Positions 20,796 through 31,522 are shown, numbered from the stretch's first letter. The stretch: 64,000 bases of DNA from Zobellia laminariae (GCF_009725995.1 NZ_RCNS01000001.1:538283-602282); one strand, 5' to 3'. Numbers and translations are program-made. Notes: generated by a model from the sequence alone, not told the origin.

Positions 20796-22928
20796 TTATT
20801 CTGTTATACCTTTAGACTTCTTAATTACCTCTTCAGAGATATTAGAAGGTGTTTGGGCATAATGTGAAAACTCCATTGTTGATGTTGCTCTACCGGACGA
20901 AAGTGTTCTAAGAGATGTTACATATCCGAACATTTCAGACAATGGAACAGTACCTTTTACCACCTTAGCACCAGCACGGTCACTCATATTAGTAATTGTT
21001 CCTCTTCTACGGTTCAAATCACCTACGATATCACCCATGTTTTCTTCAGGAGTAATAACTTCTATTTTCATAATTGGCTCCATAACCACGGCACCTGCAG
21101 CTTTACCAGCTGCCTTGTAACCCATTTTTGCAGCTAATTCGAAAGAAAGCGCATCAGAATCCACAGGATGGAAAGACCCATCTTTCAATACTACTTTCAT
21201 AGAATCCATCTCAAATCCAGCCAAAGGTCCATTTTGCATTGCTGCTGTAAAACCTTTTTCAACTGATGGTATAAATTCCTTCGGAATACGACCACCCTTA
21301 ATTTGATCAACGAATTGAAGTCCTTCTCCTTCGAAATCCTCATCAGCAGGACTCATTTCAAAAGATATATCACCAAATTTACCACGTCCACCAGATTGCT
21401 TTTTATAAGTTTCTCTATGTGAAGCTGTTTTAGTAAGTGCTTCTTTATATTCAACTTGTGGCTCACCCTGGTTCACCTCAACTTTAAATTCTCGTCTTAA
21501 ACGATCTACAATAATATCTAGGTGAAGCTCGCCCATACCAGAAATAATGGTCTGACCTGACGCTTCGTCTGTTTTAACCTGGAAAGTGGGATCTTCTTCA
21601 GCTAATTTAGCCAAAGCCATACCCAACTTATCTACATCAACTTTTGTTTTTGGCTCAACAGCGATACCAATTACCGGATCAGGAAAATCCATACTCTCCA
21701 AAACAATTGGGTGTTTCTCATCAGACATAGTATCACCAGTCTTAATATCCTTAAACCCAACTGCCGCACCAATATCTCCTGCTTCGATATAATCGATAGC
21801 ATTTTGCTTATTAGAGTGCATCTGATAAATACGAGAGATACGTTCTTTTTTACCTGAACGGTTGTTCAATATATATGAACCAGCATCCAAGCGACCAGAA
21901 TAAGTTCTAAAGAAAGCTAACCTTCCAACAAACGGATCGGTAGCAATTTTAAAAGCTAATGCTGAAAACGGCTCCTTAACACTTGGCTTACGTTTTTCAA
22001 CTTCGCCAGTCTCCGGATTAGTACCTTCAATATCCTCCTTATCCATTGGAGACGGAAGGTACCTACAAACAGCATCCAACAAAAACTGAACACCTTTATT
22101 CTTGAAAGATGAACCACAAATCATAGGAATGATTGCTCTATCCATAACCGCAGCTCTTAAAGCAGCATGCACTTCTTCTTCCGTAATAGAGTCTTCATCC
22201 TCGAAGAATTTCTCCATTAAGTTTTCATCATATTCCGCAACAGCTTCAATTAAGGCAGCTCTATACTCCTTAACCTCCGCTTTCATATCTTCCGGAATAT
22301 CAACAACATCAAAAGTAGCTCCAAAGCCCTCTTCATGCCAAACTATTGCTCTGTTTTTAGCTAGATCAACGATCCCTCTAAAATCTCCTTCTTCACCAAT
22401 TGGCAATACAATTGGAACGGCCTTAGAACCTAACATTTCAATAACCTGCTTACAGACCATTAAGAAGTTAGAACCTTGACGGTCCATTTTATTTACAAAA
22501 CCAATTCTTGGAACCTTATAGTTATCAGCTAATCTCCAGTTAGTCTCAGACTGAGGCTCAACACCATCAACTGCACTAAAAAGAAAAACCAAACCATCTA
22601 AAACACGAAGCGAACGATTTACTTCAACCGTAAAATCAACGTGTCCCGGTGTATCTATTATATTAAAATGATAATCCTTAGTATTATCAAGGGCCTTTGC
22701 GTTCTCCAAAGGAAACTTCCACGTACAAGTTGTAGCAGCAGAAGTAATGGTAATACCACGCTCTTGCTCTTGCTCCATCCAGTCCATAGTAGCCGCACCA
22801 TCGTGCACCTCACCTATCTTATGACTAACACCAGTATAAAAAAGTATACGCTCTGTTGTTGTTGTTTTACCAGCATCAATATGAGCAGCAATACCTATAT
22901 TTCTTGTATATTTTAAATCTCTTGCCAT
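20796..22928 (-). CDS. fusA: Elongation factor G
   Basis: 710 aa. This GTPase drives translocation and, with RRF, ribosome recycling. The G motifs are AHIDAGKTT (15-23), [18 protein letters not shown] and NKMDR. Domains II-V follow, ending in the [20 protein letters not shown] block. It lies between rpsG and rpsJ with no tuf gene downstream, so the str and S10 operons are directly joined. Confidence 0.98.
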   Translation of the reverse strand: MARDLKYTRNIGIAAHIDAGKTTTTERILFYTGVSHKIGEVHDGAATMDWMEQEQERGITITSAATTCTWKFPLENAKALDNTKDYHFNIIDTPGHVDFTVEVNRSLRVLDGLVFLFSAVDGVEPQSETNWRLADNYKVPRIGFVNKMDRQGSNFLMVCKQVIEMLGSKAVPIVLPIGEEGDFRGIVDLAKNRAIVWHEEGFGATFDVVDIPEDMKAEVKEYRAALIEAVAEYDENLMEKFFEDEDSITEEEVHAALRAAVMDRAIIPMICGSSFKNKGVQFLLDAVCRYLPSPMDKEDIEGTNPETGEVEKRKPSVKEPFSALAFKIATDPFVGRLAFFRTYSGRLDAGSYILNNRSGKKERISRIYQMHSNKQNAIDYIEAGDIGAAVGFKDIKTGDTMSDEKHPIVLESMDFPDPVIGIAVEPKTKVDVDKLGMALAKLAEEDPTFQVKTDEASGQTIISGMGELHLDIIVDRLRREFKVEVNQGEPQVEYKEALTKTASHRETYKKQSGGRGKFGDISFEMSPADEDFEGEGLQFVDQIKGGRIPKEFIPSVEKGFTAAMQNGPLAGFEMDSMKVVLKDGSFHPVDSDALSFELAAKMGYKAAGKAAGAVVMEPIMKIEVITPEENMGDIVGDLNRRRGTITNMSDRAGAKVVKGTVPLSEMFGYVTSLRTLSSGRATSTMEFSHYAQTPSNISEEVIKKSKGITE

Positions 22929-22934
22929 TTCCGA

Positions 22935-23411
22935 TTAGAATCTAAAGTGTGAAAAAGCTTTGTTAGCCTCCGCCATTTTGTGCGTATCTACTCTTTTCTT
23001 AACAGCTGCACCCTCTTCTTTCGAAGCGGCAAGAACTTCAGCCGCTAATTTTTGTGCCATCCCTTTTTCATTACGCTTTCTTGCGAAACTAATCAACCAC
23101 TTCATCGCAGTAGAAATCTTACGATCCGGTCTAATTTGCATAGGAATTTGAAATGTAGCACCACCTACTCTTCTACTTCTAACCTCAACATGAGGCATAA
23201 CATTTGAAAGGGCATCCTTCCAAAGCTCTAAAGCAGTCTTCTCTTCATCGGTCTTTTTTTCTTCTACGATATCCATTGCATCATAGAAAACACTAAAAGC
23301 GATAGACTTCTTACCGTCCCACATCATCATATTAACGAAACGTGTTACCAACTGATCGCTAAATCTTGGATCTGGTAAAAGTGGTCTTTTCTTTGCCTGT
23401 TTTTTTCTCAT
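22935..23411 (-). CDS. rpsG: Ribosomal protein uS7
   Basis: 158 aa, the primary binder that nucleates the 30S head. The [20 protein letters not shown] block near the N-terminus and [20 protein letters not shown] (residues 93-112) are typical. It lies 6 nt before fusA and 75 nt after rpsL. Confidence 0.97.
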   Translation of the reverse strand: MRKKQAKKRPLLPDPRFSDQLVTRFVNMMMWDGKKSIAFSVFYDAMDIVEEKKTDEEKTALELWKDALSNVMPHVEVRSRRVGGATFQIPMQIRPDRKISTAMKWLISFARKRNEKGMAQKLAAEVLAASKEEGAAVKKRVDTHKMAEANKAFSHFRF

Positions 23412-23486
23412 TACTTAATAGTTTAGAATTTTGAACTCCAATTGAAACTTCAACATCTCAACCTCTATTCAGTATTCTTTGTTCAT

Positions 23487-23861
23487 TTACTTCTTAGGGC
23501 GTTTTGCACCGTACTTAGATCTACGTTGAGTTCTTCCTGCAACACCTGCAGTATCCAAAGCCCCTCTAACGATATGATATCTAACTCCTGGCAAATCTTT
23601 TACCCTTCCGCCCCTTACTAATACTATCGAGTGCTCTTGGAGGTTATGTCCTTCTCCGGGAATGTAAGCGTTTACTTCCTTACCGTTTGTCAACCTTACC
23701 CTTGCTACTTTTCTCATAGCTGAGTTTGGTTTCTTCGGTGTAGTCGTATAAACACGAGTACAAACACCTCTTCTTTGAGGACACGAATCCAAAGCCGCCG
23801 ATTTACTCTTCTTAGTAATCGTGGACCTTCCTTTTCGTACTAATTGTGAAATTGTTGGCAT
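23487..23861 (-). CDS. rpsL: Ribosomal protein uS12
   Basis: 124 aa, a decoding-centre protein. Lys43 in [12 protein letters not shown] and Lys88 in GGRVKDLPG are both wild type, positions whose mutation gives streptomycin resistance in other bacteria. It is the first gene of the translation operon, downstream of a near-consensus promoter. Confidence 0.98.
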   Translation of the reverse strand: MPTISQLVRKGRSTITKKSKSAALDSCPQRRGVCTRVYTTTPKKPNSAMRKVARVRLTNGKEVNAYIPGEGHNLQEHSIVLVRGGRVKDLPGVRYHIVRGALDTAGVAGRTQRRSKYGAKRPKK

Positions 23862-23904
23862 ACTAACTTATATATGAATAAATAACCCCTTGTTTAAGGG
23901 TCGG

Positions 23905-23934
23905 CAAATGTAATACTATTTCGCAGAAATTCAA
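23905..23934 (-). promoter_or_regulatory. Main promoter of the rpsL-rplQ operon
   Basis: On the minus strand TTG (23932-23934), 19 nt, then TACATTTG (23905-23912), a full match to the Bacteroidota sigma-ABfr consensus TTG-N19-21-TAnnTTTG. The predicted 5' leader is about 35-40 nt. It contains a small hairpin, ACCCTT-AAAC-AAGGGGT with one bulged G (plus 23884-23901). Confidence 0.72.
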
Positions 23935-24302
23935 ATGGTTTCGAGTTTATTTTAAAAGAAATTTGTTTCCAAAGATTTCAAAAGCAATTAGAACCGTACA
24001 AAAAGGAAGAAACAAAGAGCTCAAATAGCAAATCAATTCATAATAGAGTTTTGATTTAAATCATAACCATGATTTCTAAAATGATTCAAAACTTTTGGAC
24101 CGCTAACTCCTAATATTCTACTAAAATGGAATTAGAAAAATCAAAAAACCTAAATTTAACAAGATTAATCTTGTTAAATTTAGGTTTTTACGTGTTAAAA
24201 TTACCAATACAACTAATATTAACCACATTTATTATATTCTGATTTTTTTAACAAAAAATATTATCCATCAATATAATACAATTTAAAAAAACTCCATTTA
24301 TG
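23935..24302. other. Intergenic region between the divergent rpsL and susC promoters
   Basis: About 370 nt with no supported gene. It is very AT-rich. It contains a 46-bp perfect palindrome (24144-24189) and a weaker interrupted inverted repeat around 24051-24100 (AGTTTTGA and TCAAAACT arms). I saw no tRNA-like fold or small ORF with a convincing start. Confidence 0.6.
24144..24189. terminator. 46-bp perfect palindrome, bidirectional terminator-like
   Basis: Arms 24144-24166 and 24167-24189 are exact reverse complements with no spacer, flanked by A5-6 on the left and T5 on the right. As RNA from either strand it would make a ~21-bp hairpin followed by U. It lies between two divergent genes, with no recognised gene whose 3' end it could serve. 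It may insulate the two transcription units or end an unseen small transcript. Confidence 0.7.
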
Positions 24303-24310
24303 TAACTTTG
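24303..24310 (+). promoter_or_regulatory. -7 promoter element of the first susC gene
   Basis: TAACTTTG is an exact TAnnTTTG match, 156 nt before the susC ATG. No clean TTG stands 19-21 nt upstream. An equivalent TAACTTTA stands at the same distance from the second susC gene, which supports its use. It implies a ~150-nt untranslated leader. Confidence 0.55.
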
Positions 24311-24466
24311 AACAGAATTTATGTGTCATTCTCTTAGAAATTTACTCATTAAGCTGCTTTTATCACAACAAAAAGTTATGCAAGCATAATTATTGCGTTC
24401 ATAAAAATTGTTTTGTTAACTCAAAATTATCACTTTTGGCGACAGCTAATTCAAATAATTAATAAA

Positions 24467-27400
24467 ATGAAAGTAAAATTAAGAGGATTCTTAACGCTGT
24501 TTTTGGCGTTAATCGTGCAAATTTCATTTGCGCAAGGAAAAACGGTTTCAGGTACGGTTTCTGACCAAGAAGGCCTACCATTACCAGGTGTAAACATTGT
24601 TGTTCAGGGTTCTACAACTGGAACTCAAACAGATTTTGACGGAAATTATAGCATAACTGCTTCTGAAGGTCAAACTCTTTTATTTTCTTACATAGGACAG
24701 AAGAACACATCTATGGTTGTTGGAGCGTCCAACAATATAAATGTACAAATGGAAGAAGATGCACAAGCTTTAGAAGAGGTTGTTGTAACTGCACTTGGTA
24801 TCAAAAGAAGTAAAAAATCTTTAGGGTATGCTACACAGAAAGTAGATGCTGAAGAACTTTCTACTGTTAAAGAGTCCAACGTACTGAACCAACTTTCAGG
24901 TAAAGTTGCGGGTCTTGCGGTTCAAAGAACAAACAACCTTGGTGGTTCTACCAACGTTGTTATTAGAGGAGCAACGTCTTTAACTGGATCAAACCAAGCT
25001 TTATTCGTTGTTGATGGTGTGCCAATTTCCAACAGGAATACTAATACAGGTACTCAATCACAAGGTTCTACTGGCTATGACTACGGAAATCCTGTTTCCG
25101 ATATCAATCCTGATGACATTGAATCCATGAACGTACTGAAAGGAGCTGCTGCAACTGCTTTATACGGTTCAAGAGCTTCTAATGGCGTTATTGTTATTAA
25201 TACCAAAAAAGGAAGTGCTGCAAATGCTAAAGATTACTCTATAACAATATCTTCTAATGCTAGCATAGGAAGTATTGATAGTAGTACTTTTCCAGAATTC
25301 CAAAAAAATTATGGAGCTGGATATGGTGGTGATGATTATAATTTTACCCCGTCAGATTTTACAGGAAATGGTACTATTGATCGTTATGCTAACGTGAATG
25401 ATGATGCATCTTTCGGTCCGGCATTTGACTCAAATTTAAACTTATTACAATGGGATGCGCTGTACCCTCAATTGCCAGATACTTACGGGGTTGCTAGACC
25501 ATGGGAAGCCGCTAAAAACGGACCAATAAGCTTTTTTACTACCCCAACTTCTTTTACAAATTCTGTTGCAGTAGCCAAAAGATTTGCTGATGGAGATGGT
25601 TCTTTTAGATTATCCTATTCTAATTATGATGCTACCGGTATTCTTCCGAACAGCTCACAAAAGAAAAACACTTTTTCTATATCTGCTACTGCTAAATTAA
25701 CAGATAAGCTTGAGGCTACTGGTTATGTTACTTATGTAAACAGCAAAACTGTAGGTAGGAACTCAACAGGATACAACGACAACATCGTTGGTTTTATGCG
25801 TCAATGGGGGCAAAATAATGTTGACTTCCAAAGGCAAAAAGATGCTTATGATCTAACTGGCGAAAACATTACTTGGAACCCTAAATCTCCAACAGATTTA
25901 CAACCAATCTATTGGGACAACCCATATTGGACGCGCTATGAGAACTTTCAAAATGACGGTAGAGACAGATTAACTGGTTATGCCCAATTAAAATACGAGA
26001 TTGCAAAAAATCTTACCGTTACAGGAAAAGCCGCTGTAGATCAATATAGCGAAATACAAGAAGAAAGAAGAGCAGTTGGATCTGTCGCTACTGCTTTTGG
26101 CATAAATGAAGGAAGTGATGGTAGTTACAATAGAAGTGACCAAACATCTGGATACTTGCGAAGAAACATTAACTCAAGGGAGACCAATTTAGATGTATTA
26201 ATAAACTATTCTAAAGATATTACTGACGACTTAACGTTCAGTTCTTTTCTTGGTGGAAATGTAAGACATTCAACTCTCAATATGATTACAGCTGCTACAA
26301 ATGGTGGCCTTAAGGTTCCTGGTGTATATTCACTTCAGAATACAACAGATGCCCTACCTAACCCTAAGGAAAGAGATGAAACTATAGAAGTTCAAAGCTT
26401 TTTTGCTGGAGCAACTTTTGGCTATAGAGATTTCCTTTTTCTAGAAGGTACCATACGTCGCGATCAATCCTCAACGTTACCTGCTGACAACAATTCATAT
26501 TACTACCCAGCTGTTTCAGGATCGTACATATTTTCAAACAACCTAAATGTTCCTTTTATCAAGTTTGGTAAATTAAGAGCTAACTGGGCGCAAATTGGAA
26601 ACGATACTAGTTTTGACCAACTTAATGACACGTATACAGCTTTAACTTCTTTTCAAGGAAACGCTTCAGCTGCTGTAAGTAATTCTAAGAAAAATCCAAA
26701 CTTAAAACCAGAAATATCAAAATCATACGAAGTAGGTCTTGAAATGAGGTTTTTAGAAAAAGCTAACTTAGGATTTGATGTTGCTTATTATAATACCAAT
26801 ACAACAGATCAAATCGTACCCGTTTCCGTAAGCGAAACTACAGGTTATGTTAGTAAAGTTATTAATGCAGGAGAATTACAGAATAAAGGTTTTGAAGTAT
26901 CTGCTTTTTCTGAATTTGATATTACTGATAATTTGAAATGGAAATTAAATGTAAACTGGTCCAAAAACGAAAGCGAAGTAATCTCTTTAGCTGATGGATT
27001 AGATGAACTATTAATTGGTTCATTCGGAGTACAAGTTGTTGCTAAACCAGGAGAGGCTTATGGAGCTTTAAAGGGCACTGACTATACTTATAATGAAAAT
27101 GGCCAAAGAATAATTGGTGCAGATGGGAAACCTGTCTGGAGTGATGCCGACCAAATTATTGGTAATGGTAACGCTGATTGGTTAGCTGGTGTTAGAAATA
27201 CATTTTCTTACAAAAACTTAGCGCTAAGTGTGTTTGTTGATATTAGAAGTGGCGGTGAGATGTATTCATTAGACCAACGTTACGGACAAGCTACAGGGGT
27301 TTTAGCAAGTACTGATTACATTAACGATTTAGGCAACCCAGTAAGAAACTCACTAGCAGATGGTGGTGGCTTTATTTATGAAGGAGTTTTAGCTGACGGA

Positions 27401-27727
27401 ACACCAAACACACAAAGGCTTAGTGCTAGTGGCTTTGGAAACACCGGATACCAAGCATTACCATTAAGTGAATTTGTATATGATGCTTCTTTTGTTAAAT
27501 TGAGAGAAGTTAGTTTAGCATATAACTTCCCTAAAGACTTTGTTTCAAAATTAAAAATGGACAATTTATCTTTAAGCGTTGTAGGTTCTAACTTATGGAT
27601 AATTCATAAAAACATACCTGATGCTGATCCTGAAACAGGTTTTGGATCTGGTAATATTCAAGGTATTTCTTCTGGTTCATTACCTACTACCAGGAATTTT
27701 GCACTTAACCTTAAACTTCAATTTTAA
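24467..27727 (+). CDS. SusC/RagA family TonB-linked outer-membrane transporter (locus 1)
   Basis: 1086 aa from the ATG at 24467. This start puts the signal peptide (KLRGFLTLFLALIVQISFAQ) at the very N-terminus and matches the paralogue at 31683; the frame opens 18 codons earlier. A carboxypeptidase-like regulatory domain (SGTVSDQEGLPLPGVNIVVQ, about 28-47) is followed by the TonB-box-like LEEVVVTALG near 102. The plug domain has VVIRGATSLTGSN and VVDGVPIS, then LYGSRASNGVIVI. The rest is a 22-strand-type barrel. It imports a nutrient, with the downstream SusD-like lipoprotein as lid. The substrate is unknown because no degradative enzymes are linked. Confidence 0.93.
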   Translation: MKVKLRGFLTLFLALIVQISFAQGKTVSGTVSDQEGLPLPGVNIVVQGSTTGTQTDFDGNYSITASEGQTLLFSYIGQKNTSMVVGASNNINVQMEEDAQALEEVVVTALGIKRSKKSLGYATQKVDAEELSTVKESNVLNQLSGKVAGLAVQRTNNLGGSTNVVIRGATSLTGSNQALFVVDGVPISNRNTNTGTQSQGSTGYDYGNPVSDINPDDIESMNVLKGAAATALYGSRASNGVIVINTKKGSAANAKDYSITISSNASIGSIDSSTFPEFQKNYGAGYGGDDYNFTPSDFTGNGTIDRYANVNDDASFGPAFDSNLNLLQWDALYPQLPDTYGVARPWEAAKNGPISFFTTPTSFTNSVAVAKRFADGDGSFRLSYSNYDATGILPNSSQKKNTFSISATAKLTDKLEATGYVTYVNSKTVGRNSTGYNDNIVGFMRQWGQNNVDFQRQKDAYDLTGENITWNPKSPTDLQPIYWDNPYWTRYENFQNDGRDRLTGYAQLKYEIAKNLTVTGKAAVDQYSEIQEERRAVGSVATAFGINEGSDGSYNRSDQTSGYLRRNINSRETNLDVLINYSKDITDDLTFSSFLGGNVRHSTLNMITAATNGGLKVPGVYSLQNTTDALPNPKERDETIEVQSFFAGATFGYRDFLFLEGTIRRDQSSTLPADNNSYYYPAVSGSYIFSNNLNVPFIKFGKLRANWAQIGNDTSFDQLNDTYTALTSFQGNASAAVSNSKKNPNLKPEISKSYEVGLEMRFLEKANLGFDVAYYNTNTTDQIVPVSVSETTGYVSKVINAGELQNKGFEVSAFSEFDITDNLKWKLNVNWSKNESEVISLADGLDELLIGSFGVQVVAKPGEAYGALKGTDYTYNENGQRIIGADGKPVWSDADQIIGNGNADWLAGVRNTFSYKNLALSVFVDIRSGGEMYSLDQRYGQATGVLASTDYINDLGNPVRNSLADGGGFIYEGVLADGTPNTQRLSASGFGNTGYQALPLSEFVYDASFVKLREVSLAYNFPKDFVSKLKMDNLSLSVVGSNLWIIHKNIPDADPETGFGSGNIQGISSGSLPTTRNFALNLKLQF

Positions 27728-27739
27728 TACATAAAAAAA

Positions 27740-29167
27740 ATGAAAAAAAATATAATAATAGCCCTTTTAGCTTTAGTTGCACTTTCGTGTACTAATGATC
27801 TAGAAGAGCTGAACGTAAACAAAAAAGATTTTGCAATCACAACCGATGCATCTCTTTTTACAAATGCACAGTTTAAGCTGTTCAATCACCTCACTGAAAC
27901 AAGCGTAAATGAGAATATTTTTAGACTCATTGTTCAGGATTGGACGGAAACAACCTATACGGATGAAGCTAACTATGATTTCAAAACAAGAAGAATTGAT
28001 GAAACTCATTGGGAAACTTTATATAGAGATGTATTAAAAAACTTTTCTGAATCAAAAAGTTTAGTTTCTGGTTTACCAGATGTACAAACCAATAAGATAG
28101 CTACCATTGAACTTTATGAAATTTACACGTATTATGTTCTTGTTACTTCTTTTGGAGACGTTCCTTATACAGAGGCTCTGGACATAGATGTTTTAAACCC
28201 TGTTTTTGATACGCAAGAAGCAATATATGCCGATTTACTTGATAGACTAGACAATAATGTAATTTCAAAATTTGTTCCAGGAGAAGTTGGTTTTTCAACA
28301 TCTGAAGATATTGTTTATAATGGTGATATTGACAAATGGATAAAATTTGCAAATTCTTTAAAACTTCAAATGGGAATGTTATTGGCAGATTCTGACCCTG
28401 CTAAAGCACAAACCGTTGTTAGTTCTGCAATAGCCGCTGGTGTTTTCACTTCTTCAAGTGATGACATGAAAATAGCTTTTGAAACTGCAGCACCATACAC
28501 TAATCCTATTTACGCGGCATTGGTATTGTCTGGGCGTGATGACTTTGTTCCAACAAATACTATTGTAGACATGATGGGTACTTTAAATGACCCTAGAAGA
28601 GATGACTACTTTACGTTACTTGATGATGCTTATGTTGGAGGTGTTCCTGGTGAATTAAACTCTTTTGCAAACTTTTCGCATGTATCTGATAAAATTGGTA
28701 AAGACCCAACATTAGAGGCTCCTTTAATGACTTATTACGAAGTTGAGTTTTTACTAGCAGAAGCTATAGAAAGAGGTTTTACTGCCGGTGATGCAGAAAC
28801 TCATTATAATAGTGCTGTTACTGCTTCTATACTTTATTGGGGAGGAACAGATACAGAAGCTTCAACTTATTTAGCTGAAGCTGGTGTAGCTTACAGTACT
28901 GCAACAGGGGACTATAAGCAAAAAATTGGAACTCAAAAGTGGCTAGCACTTTACAATAGAGGCTTCGAATCTTGGACCGAATGGAGAAGATTAGATTACC
29001 CTGTATTAGTTGCTCCTGCAGACGCAAAGACAACTAACAACCTACCTCCATTTAGAGTAACATACCCAGATGTTGAATTTACTTTAAATGAAACCAATTT
29101 AAGAGCTGCTATTTCTAGTATTGGCGGAGATGAATTGGAGACTAAGTTATTCTGGGATATTAACTAA
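27740..29167 (+). CDS. SusD/RagB-like nutrient-binding lipoprotein (SusD-like_2 type, locus 1)
   Basis: 475 aa. A lipoprotein signal peptide ends in LVALSC with the lipidated Cys near residue 17. The body resembles the SusD-like_2 group: helical repeats, FGDVPYTEAL around 139-148, and the C-terminal QKWLALYNRGFESWTEWRR. It should sit on the cell surface as the lid of the SusC partner, 12 nt upstream. A strong terminator follows, so the operon is a simple two-gene unit. Confidence 0.9.
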   Translation: MKKNIIIALLALVALSCTNDLEELNVNKKDFAITTDASLFTNAQFKLFNHLTETSVNENIFRLIVQDWTETTYTDEANYDFKTRRIDETHWETLYRDVLKNFSESKSLVSGLPDVQTNKIATIELYEIYTYYVLVTSFGDVPYTEALDIDVLNPVFDTQEAIYADLLDRLDNNVISKFVPGEVGFSTSEDIVYNGDIDKWIKFANSLKLQMGMLLADSDPAKAQTVVSSAIAAGVFTSSSDDMKIAFETAAPYTNPIYAALVLSGRDDFVPTNTIVDMMGTLNDPRRDDYFTLLDDAYVGGVPGELNSFANFSHVSDKIGKDPTLEAPLMTYYEVEFLLAEAIERGFTAGDAETHYNSAVTASILYWGGTDTEASTYLAEAGVAYSTATGDYKQKIGTQKWLALYNRGFESWTEWRRLDYPVLVAPADAKTTNNLPPFRVTYPDVEFTLNETNLRAAISSIGGDELETKLFWDIN

Positions 29168-29194
29168 GCAAAAACTATCATTAAATACAAGTAT

Positions 29195-29224
29195 AAACCA
29201 CCTCAATTGAGGTGGTTTTTTTAT
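29195..29224 (+). terminator. Terminator of susCD locus 1
   Basis: A perfect 12+12-bp palindrome (29195-29206 AAACCACCTCAA with 29207-29218) followed by a T-run, 27 nt after the SusD-like stop codon. Confidence 0.88.
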
Positions 29225-29516
29225 TATTACTCCAATATCAAAACTTTTATCCAAAAAATCTTAAAGGTGACTTACTTATCAAGTTATAAGTCCTCATTCC
29301 TAAAAACTGATTCAAGTTTTCTTATATCCCTAACAAAAACAGTGATGAAACAAAACAATCACTAAGGCTTTATCTACCAATATTTGCCGTGTTATATTTA
29401 GGACAAAAAAAGCTCCTATTGAGAGCAAGAGAGTTCCTTTGTTTTAATCCTTAATCCACTTTCCGATACTATAAATTTTGAGGCTACCCTTTGAACAACA
29501 TAATATACAGAAGTTG
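29225..29516. other. Intergenic stretch, nothing recognised
   Basis: About 290 nt of AT-rich sequence after the terminator. It has frequent stops in all frames and no recognisable promoter, RNA or repeat. It may be decayed 5' sequence of the neighbouring pseudogene. Confidence 0.5.
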
Positions 29517-30470
29517 ATGATATCATTAATTAAAAAAAATTCAATAGCTCCGGTAACTGGAGCTACTACAAAAATTTCTCTGTCGCTAAAGTTTATAACA
29601 AACCTTGATGAAAATTAACCTATAGAACTTTCCATTATTACGGCTGATGATGTAAGCTTAACTACTGTTAGTCTCACAAAAGACGAGAATACTGTTGATG
29701 CTATCACTTACAACTCTTCTATCGAAGACACTTTAATATTCAAGGCACCTAGAAAATTAGCGGTAATAGATAATATCTCTTTAGAGCAGAAAAAAGTTAA
29801 AGAAGGAACCTATGCACCTACAACTCCATTAAGAAAGGAATTAGATATTGATGGTGACGAAATTATCTTTGCTAACTTTACAGATGAAAGTTACGATTAT
29901 AACTTAACTGTAGTGGACTCCCTATACTATAAATTTATTGCTACAAGCGGATCTTTAACAGATACACTAGAAACTAGCATGCCTATAGTTAGCCAAACTT
30001 TTGAAAGTAGTACTGCAGCTGTATTAAGTTCAGACCTTACTAAAAATAAGTTCAATTTAGATACGGCAACATCTTACACCGATTCTGATAACGAGTCTGC
30101 CGAAATTAAATTCTCAGGTCCTACTGGTTTTGAAAAAGAAGGTACTACTGATATTGATTTTTTTAAAGTTGGAGACTTATCTGGCGAAAGCGAGTATTAC
30201 GATACGGCTGACAAACTTTTCGCTGAAAAAGATTTGTTAATTGCACAAAGATTGTACGATGCTGGGACGAAAGAAACAGGGTTTACTGATACTGAAAGTG
30301 GAGATTTGTTTATTTACAAAATAACAAGAACCATGACAGAAGAAGGAGAGGATGACGTAGATGTTACTGAATATGGTATGATTAAAATTGGAGATATTGT
30401 TACTACAAATGGTGGTGCAACATTAACCGATGTATCCATTGAATTTGGTGAAGCTGAAATTAAATAAGAT
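29517..30470 (+). pseudogene. Decayed surface-protein gene (Ig-like/lipoprotein type), nonsense mutation and lost 5' end
   Basis: One frame encodes coherent acidic, Thr/Ser-rich protein sequence from about 29517 to the stop at 30468-30470, broken by an in-frame TAA at 29616-29618 (DEN-stop-PIEL). After the stop about 283 residues remain in frame. They pass through FKAPRKLAVIDNISLEQ and end with KIGDIVTTNGGATLTDVSIE. No signal peptide or sensible start is left. A GTG at 29913 could start a 184-residue product, but it begins mid-domain. The composition resembles the accessory lipoproteins of SusCD loci. The family is not identified. A terminator follows directly. Confidence 0.7.
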
Positions 30471-30500
30471 TCTCAGCTTCATATTTCAATAATAATTTTT

Positions 30501-30535
30501 AAAAAGGGACTATCTTTTCAGATAGTCCCTTTTTT
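30501..30535 (+). terminator. Terminator after the pseudogene
   Basis: A 14-bp stem (30501-30514 AAAAAGGGACTATC with 30521-30534) around a TTTTCA loop, with a T-run. It is intact although the gene it served is broken, consistent with recent decay. Confidence 0.85.
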
Positions 30536-30540
30536 ATATA

Positions 30541-31522
30541 ACTATTTTAACACTGCACGATTCAGCAAATCCATTAATTTGAAGCGCCTCTGTGATTTAT
30601 TTGAATACCCAATCTAAATAATAGACTTAAGTTGAAAGTGCTAAATCAAAACTTACGAATAGATTTATTTTGAAGAAAAGTCAGTTAATTTATGATAAAT
30701 AACATCTTTCACTTAACCAAATACTATTAGTTACGATGGAATCATAGATTTTTTTACATAGAACCTTAATTATAGTATACGACATATCACCTTGTCTAAA
30801 GGACATTAAACAACATTTCCGCATCGATAACAATTGTTTCTACACAATGATACTGAACTTAATTTTAAGTTAGTACAAAATAACTTGTAATTACTCATAC
30901 TCTCTTTAAACTAGAAACTTTCGTATAATGGGTACTGCAAAAAGCAAGAATAACTTTGGCTAAGAAATTAATCTGATCAAAAACTACTAAAATAATTCTA
31001 AGCCAAAAAAATTTATGGATTTCTCTTCTTACACTAAAGGATATTGACTGTCTTGCCAAATCACCTGAAATAATCAATATTACCTTAGTAATTACACCAA
31101 TTTCTTTCACCTTATTCCTAAACGAAATATCTAGGGCAGGGAATCATCATTAAATATCTTAATAAAATTAGAAAAGGAATTACCATATAATCTACATCTA
31201 TTCTAGTGGTCTACTTGATCAATTAAGAAAAGTTACCATCTCCGCCATTTATAAACTATTTACTGTAGTAGTTTTTTTTGTAAAACAAAAAATATGGCAT
31301 TTTTTAAAACAAATACCCAACCTTAGAAACATAGCAAATTTTGATGTAATAAAACATTAATCCAAGCACAAAATACTTACGGTAAATAAATATAAAAACT
31401 TATAATAATTACATATATCATCCTACTTCTTTCACAAGAAGAACCGTAAATAAATAACTTCAATTATCAAAAAGGCGTAAACTGTATACTCTTTTAGGAA
31501 TTTAAAGAAATCCTTTATTCTA
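30541..31522. other. About 1 kb gene-free, very AT-rich region
   Basis: I found no supported gene, RNA or mobile element. The one 71-codon frame here (minus strand, 30895-31110) has no family features. A short hairpin CTTCTT-TCAC-AAGAAG lies at 31426-31441 between two near-copies of cGTAAATAAATA (about 31382 and 31446). The region may be the remains of genes lost between the two susCD loci. Confidence 0.5.

Noticed and set aside
22102..22479. 125-codon plus-strand frame inside fusA
   Set aside because: Antisense to EF-G with a Ser/Ile/Ala-rich translation typical of reverse-strand shadows.
24051..24100. Inverted AGTTTTGA/TCAAAACT arms as a second terminator
   Set aside because: The arms are interrupted and unequal, and there is no T-run; too weak to call.
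29913..30467. A complete 184-codon gene starting at GTG 29913
   Set aside because: Coherent protein sequence continues upstream in the same frame through the TAA at 29616-29618 to about 29517, and the GTG start would begin mid-domain without a signal peptide. A pseudogene fits better.
30895..31110. 71-codon minus-strand frame in the gene-free region
   Set aside because: Hydrophobic, low-complexity translation with no recognisable family, no promoter and no coupling to neighbours; likely chance in AT-rich DNA.
31382..31458. Direct repeats of GTAAATAAATA around a small hairpin as an attachment site or mobile-element end
   Set aside because: The repeats are short, AT-only and imperfect, and no integrase or transposase is nearby.
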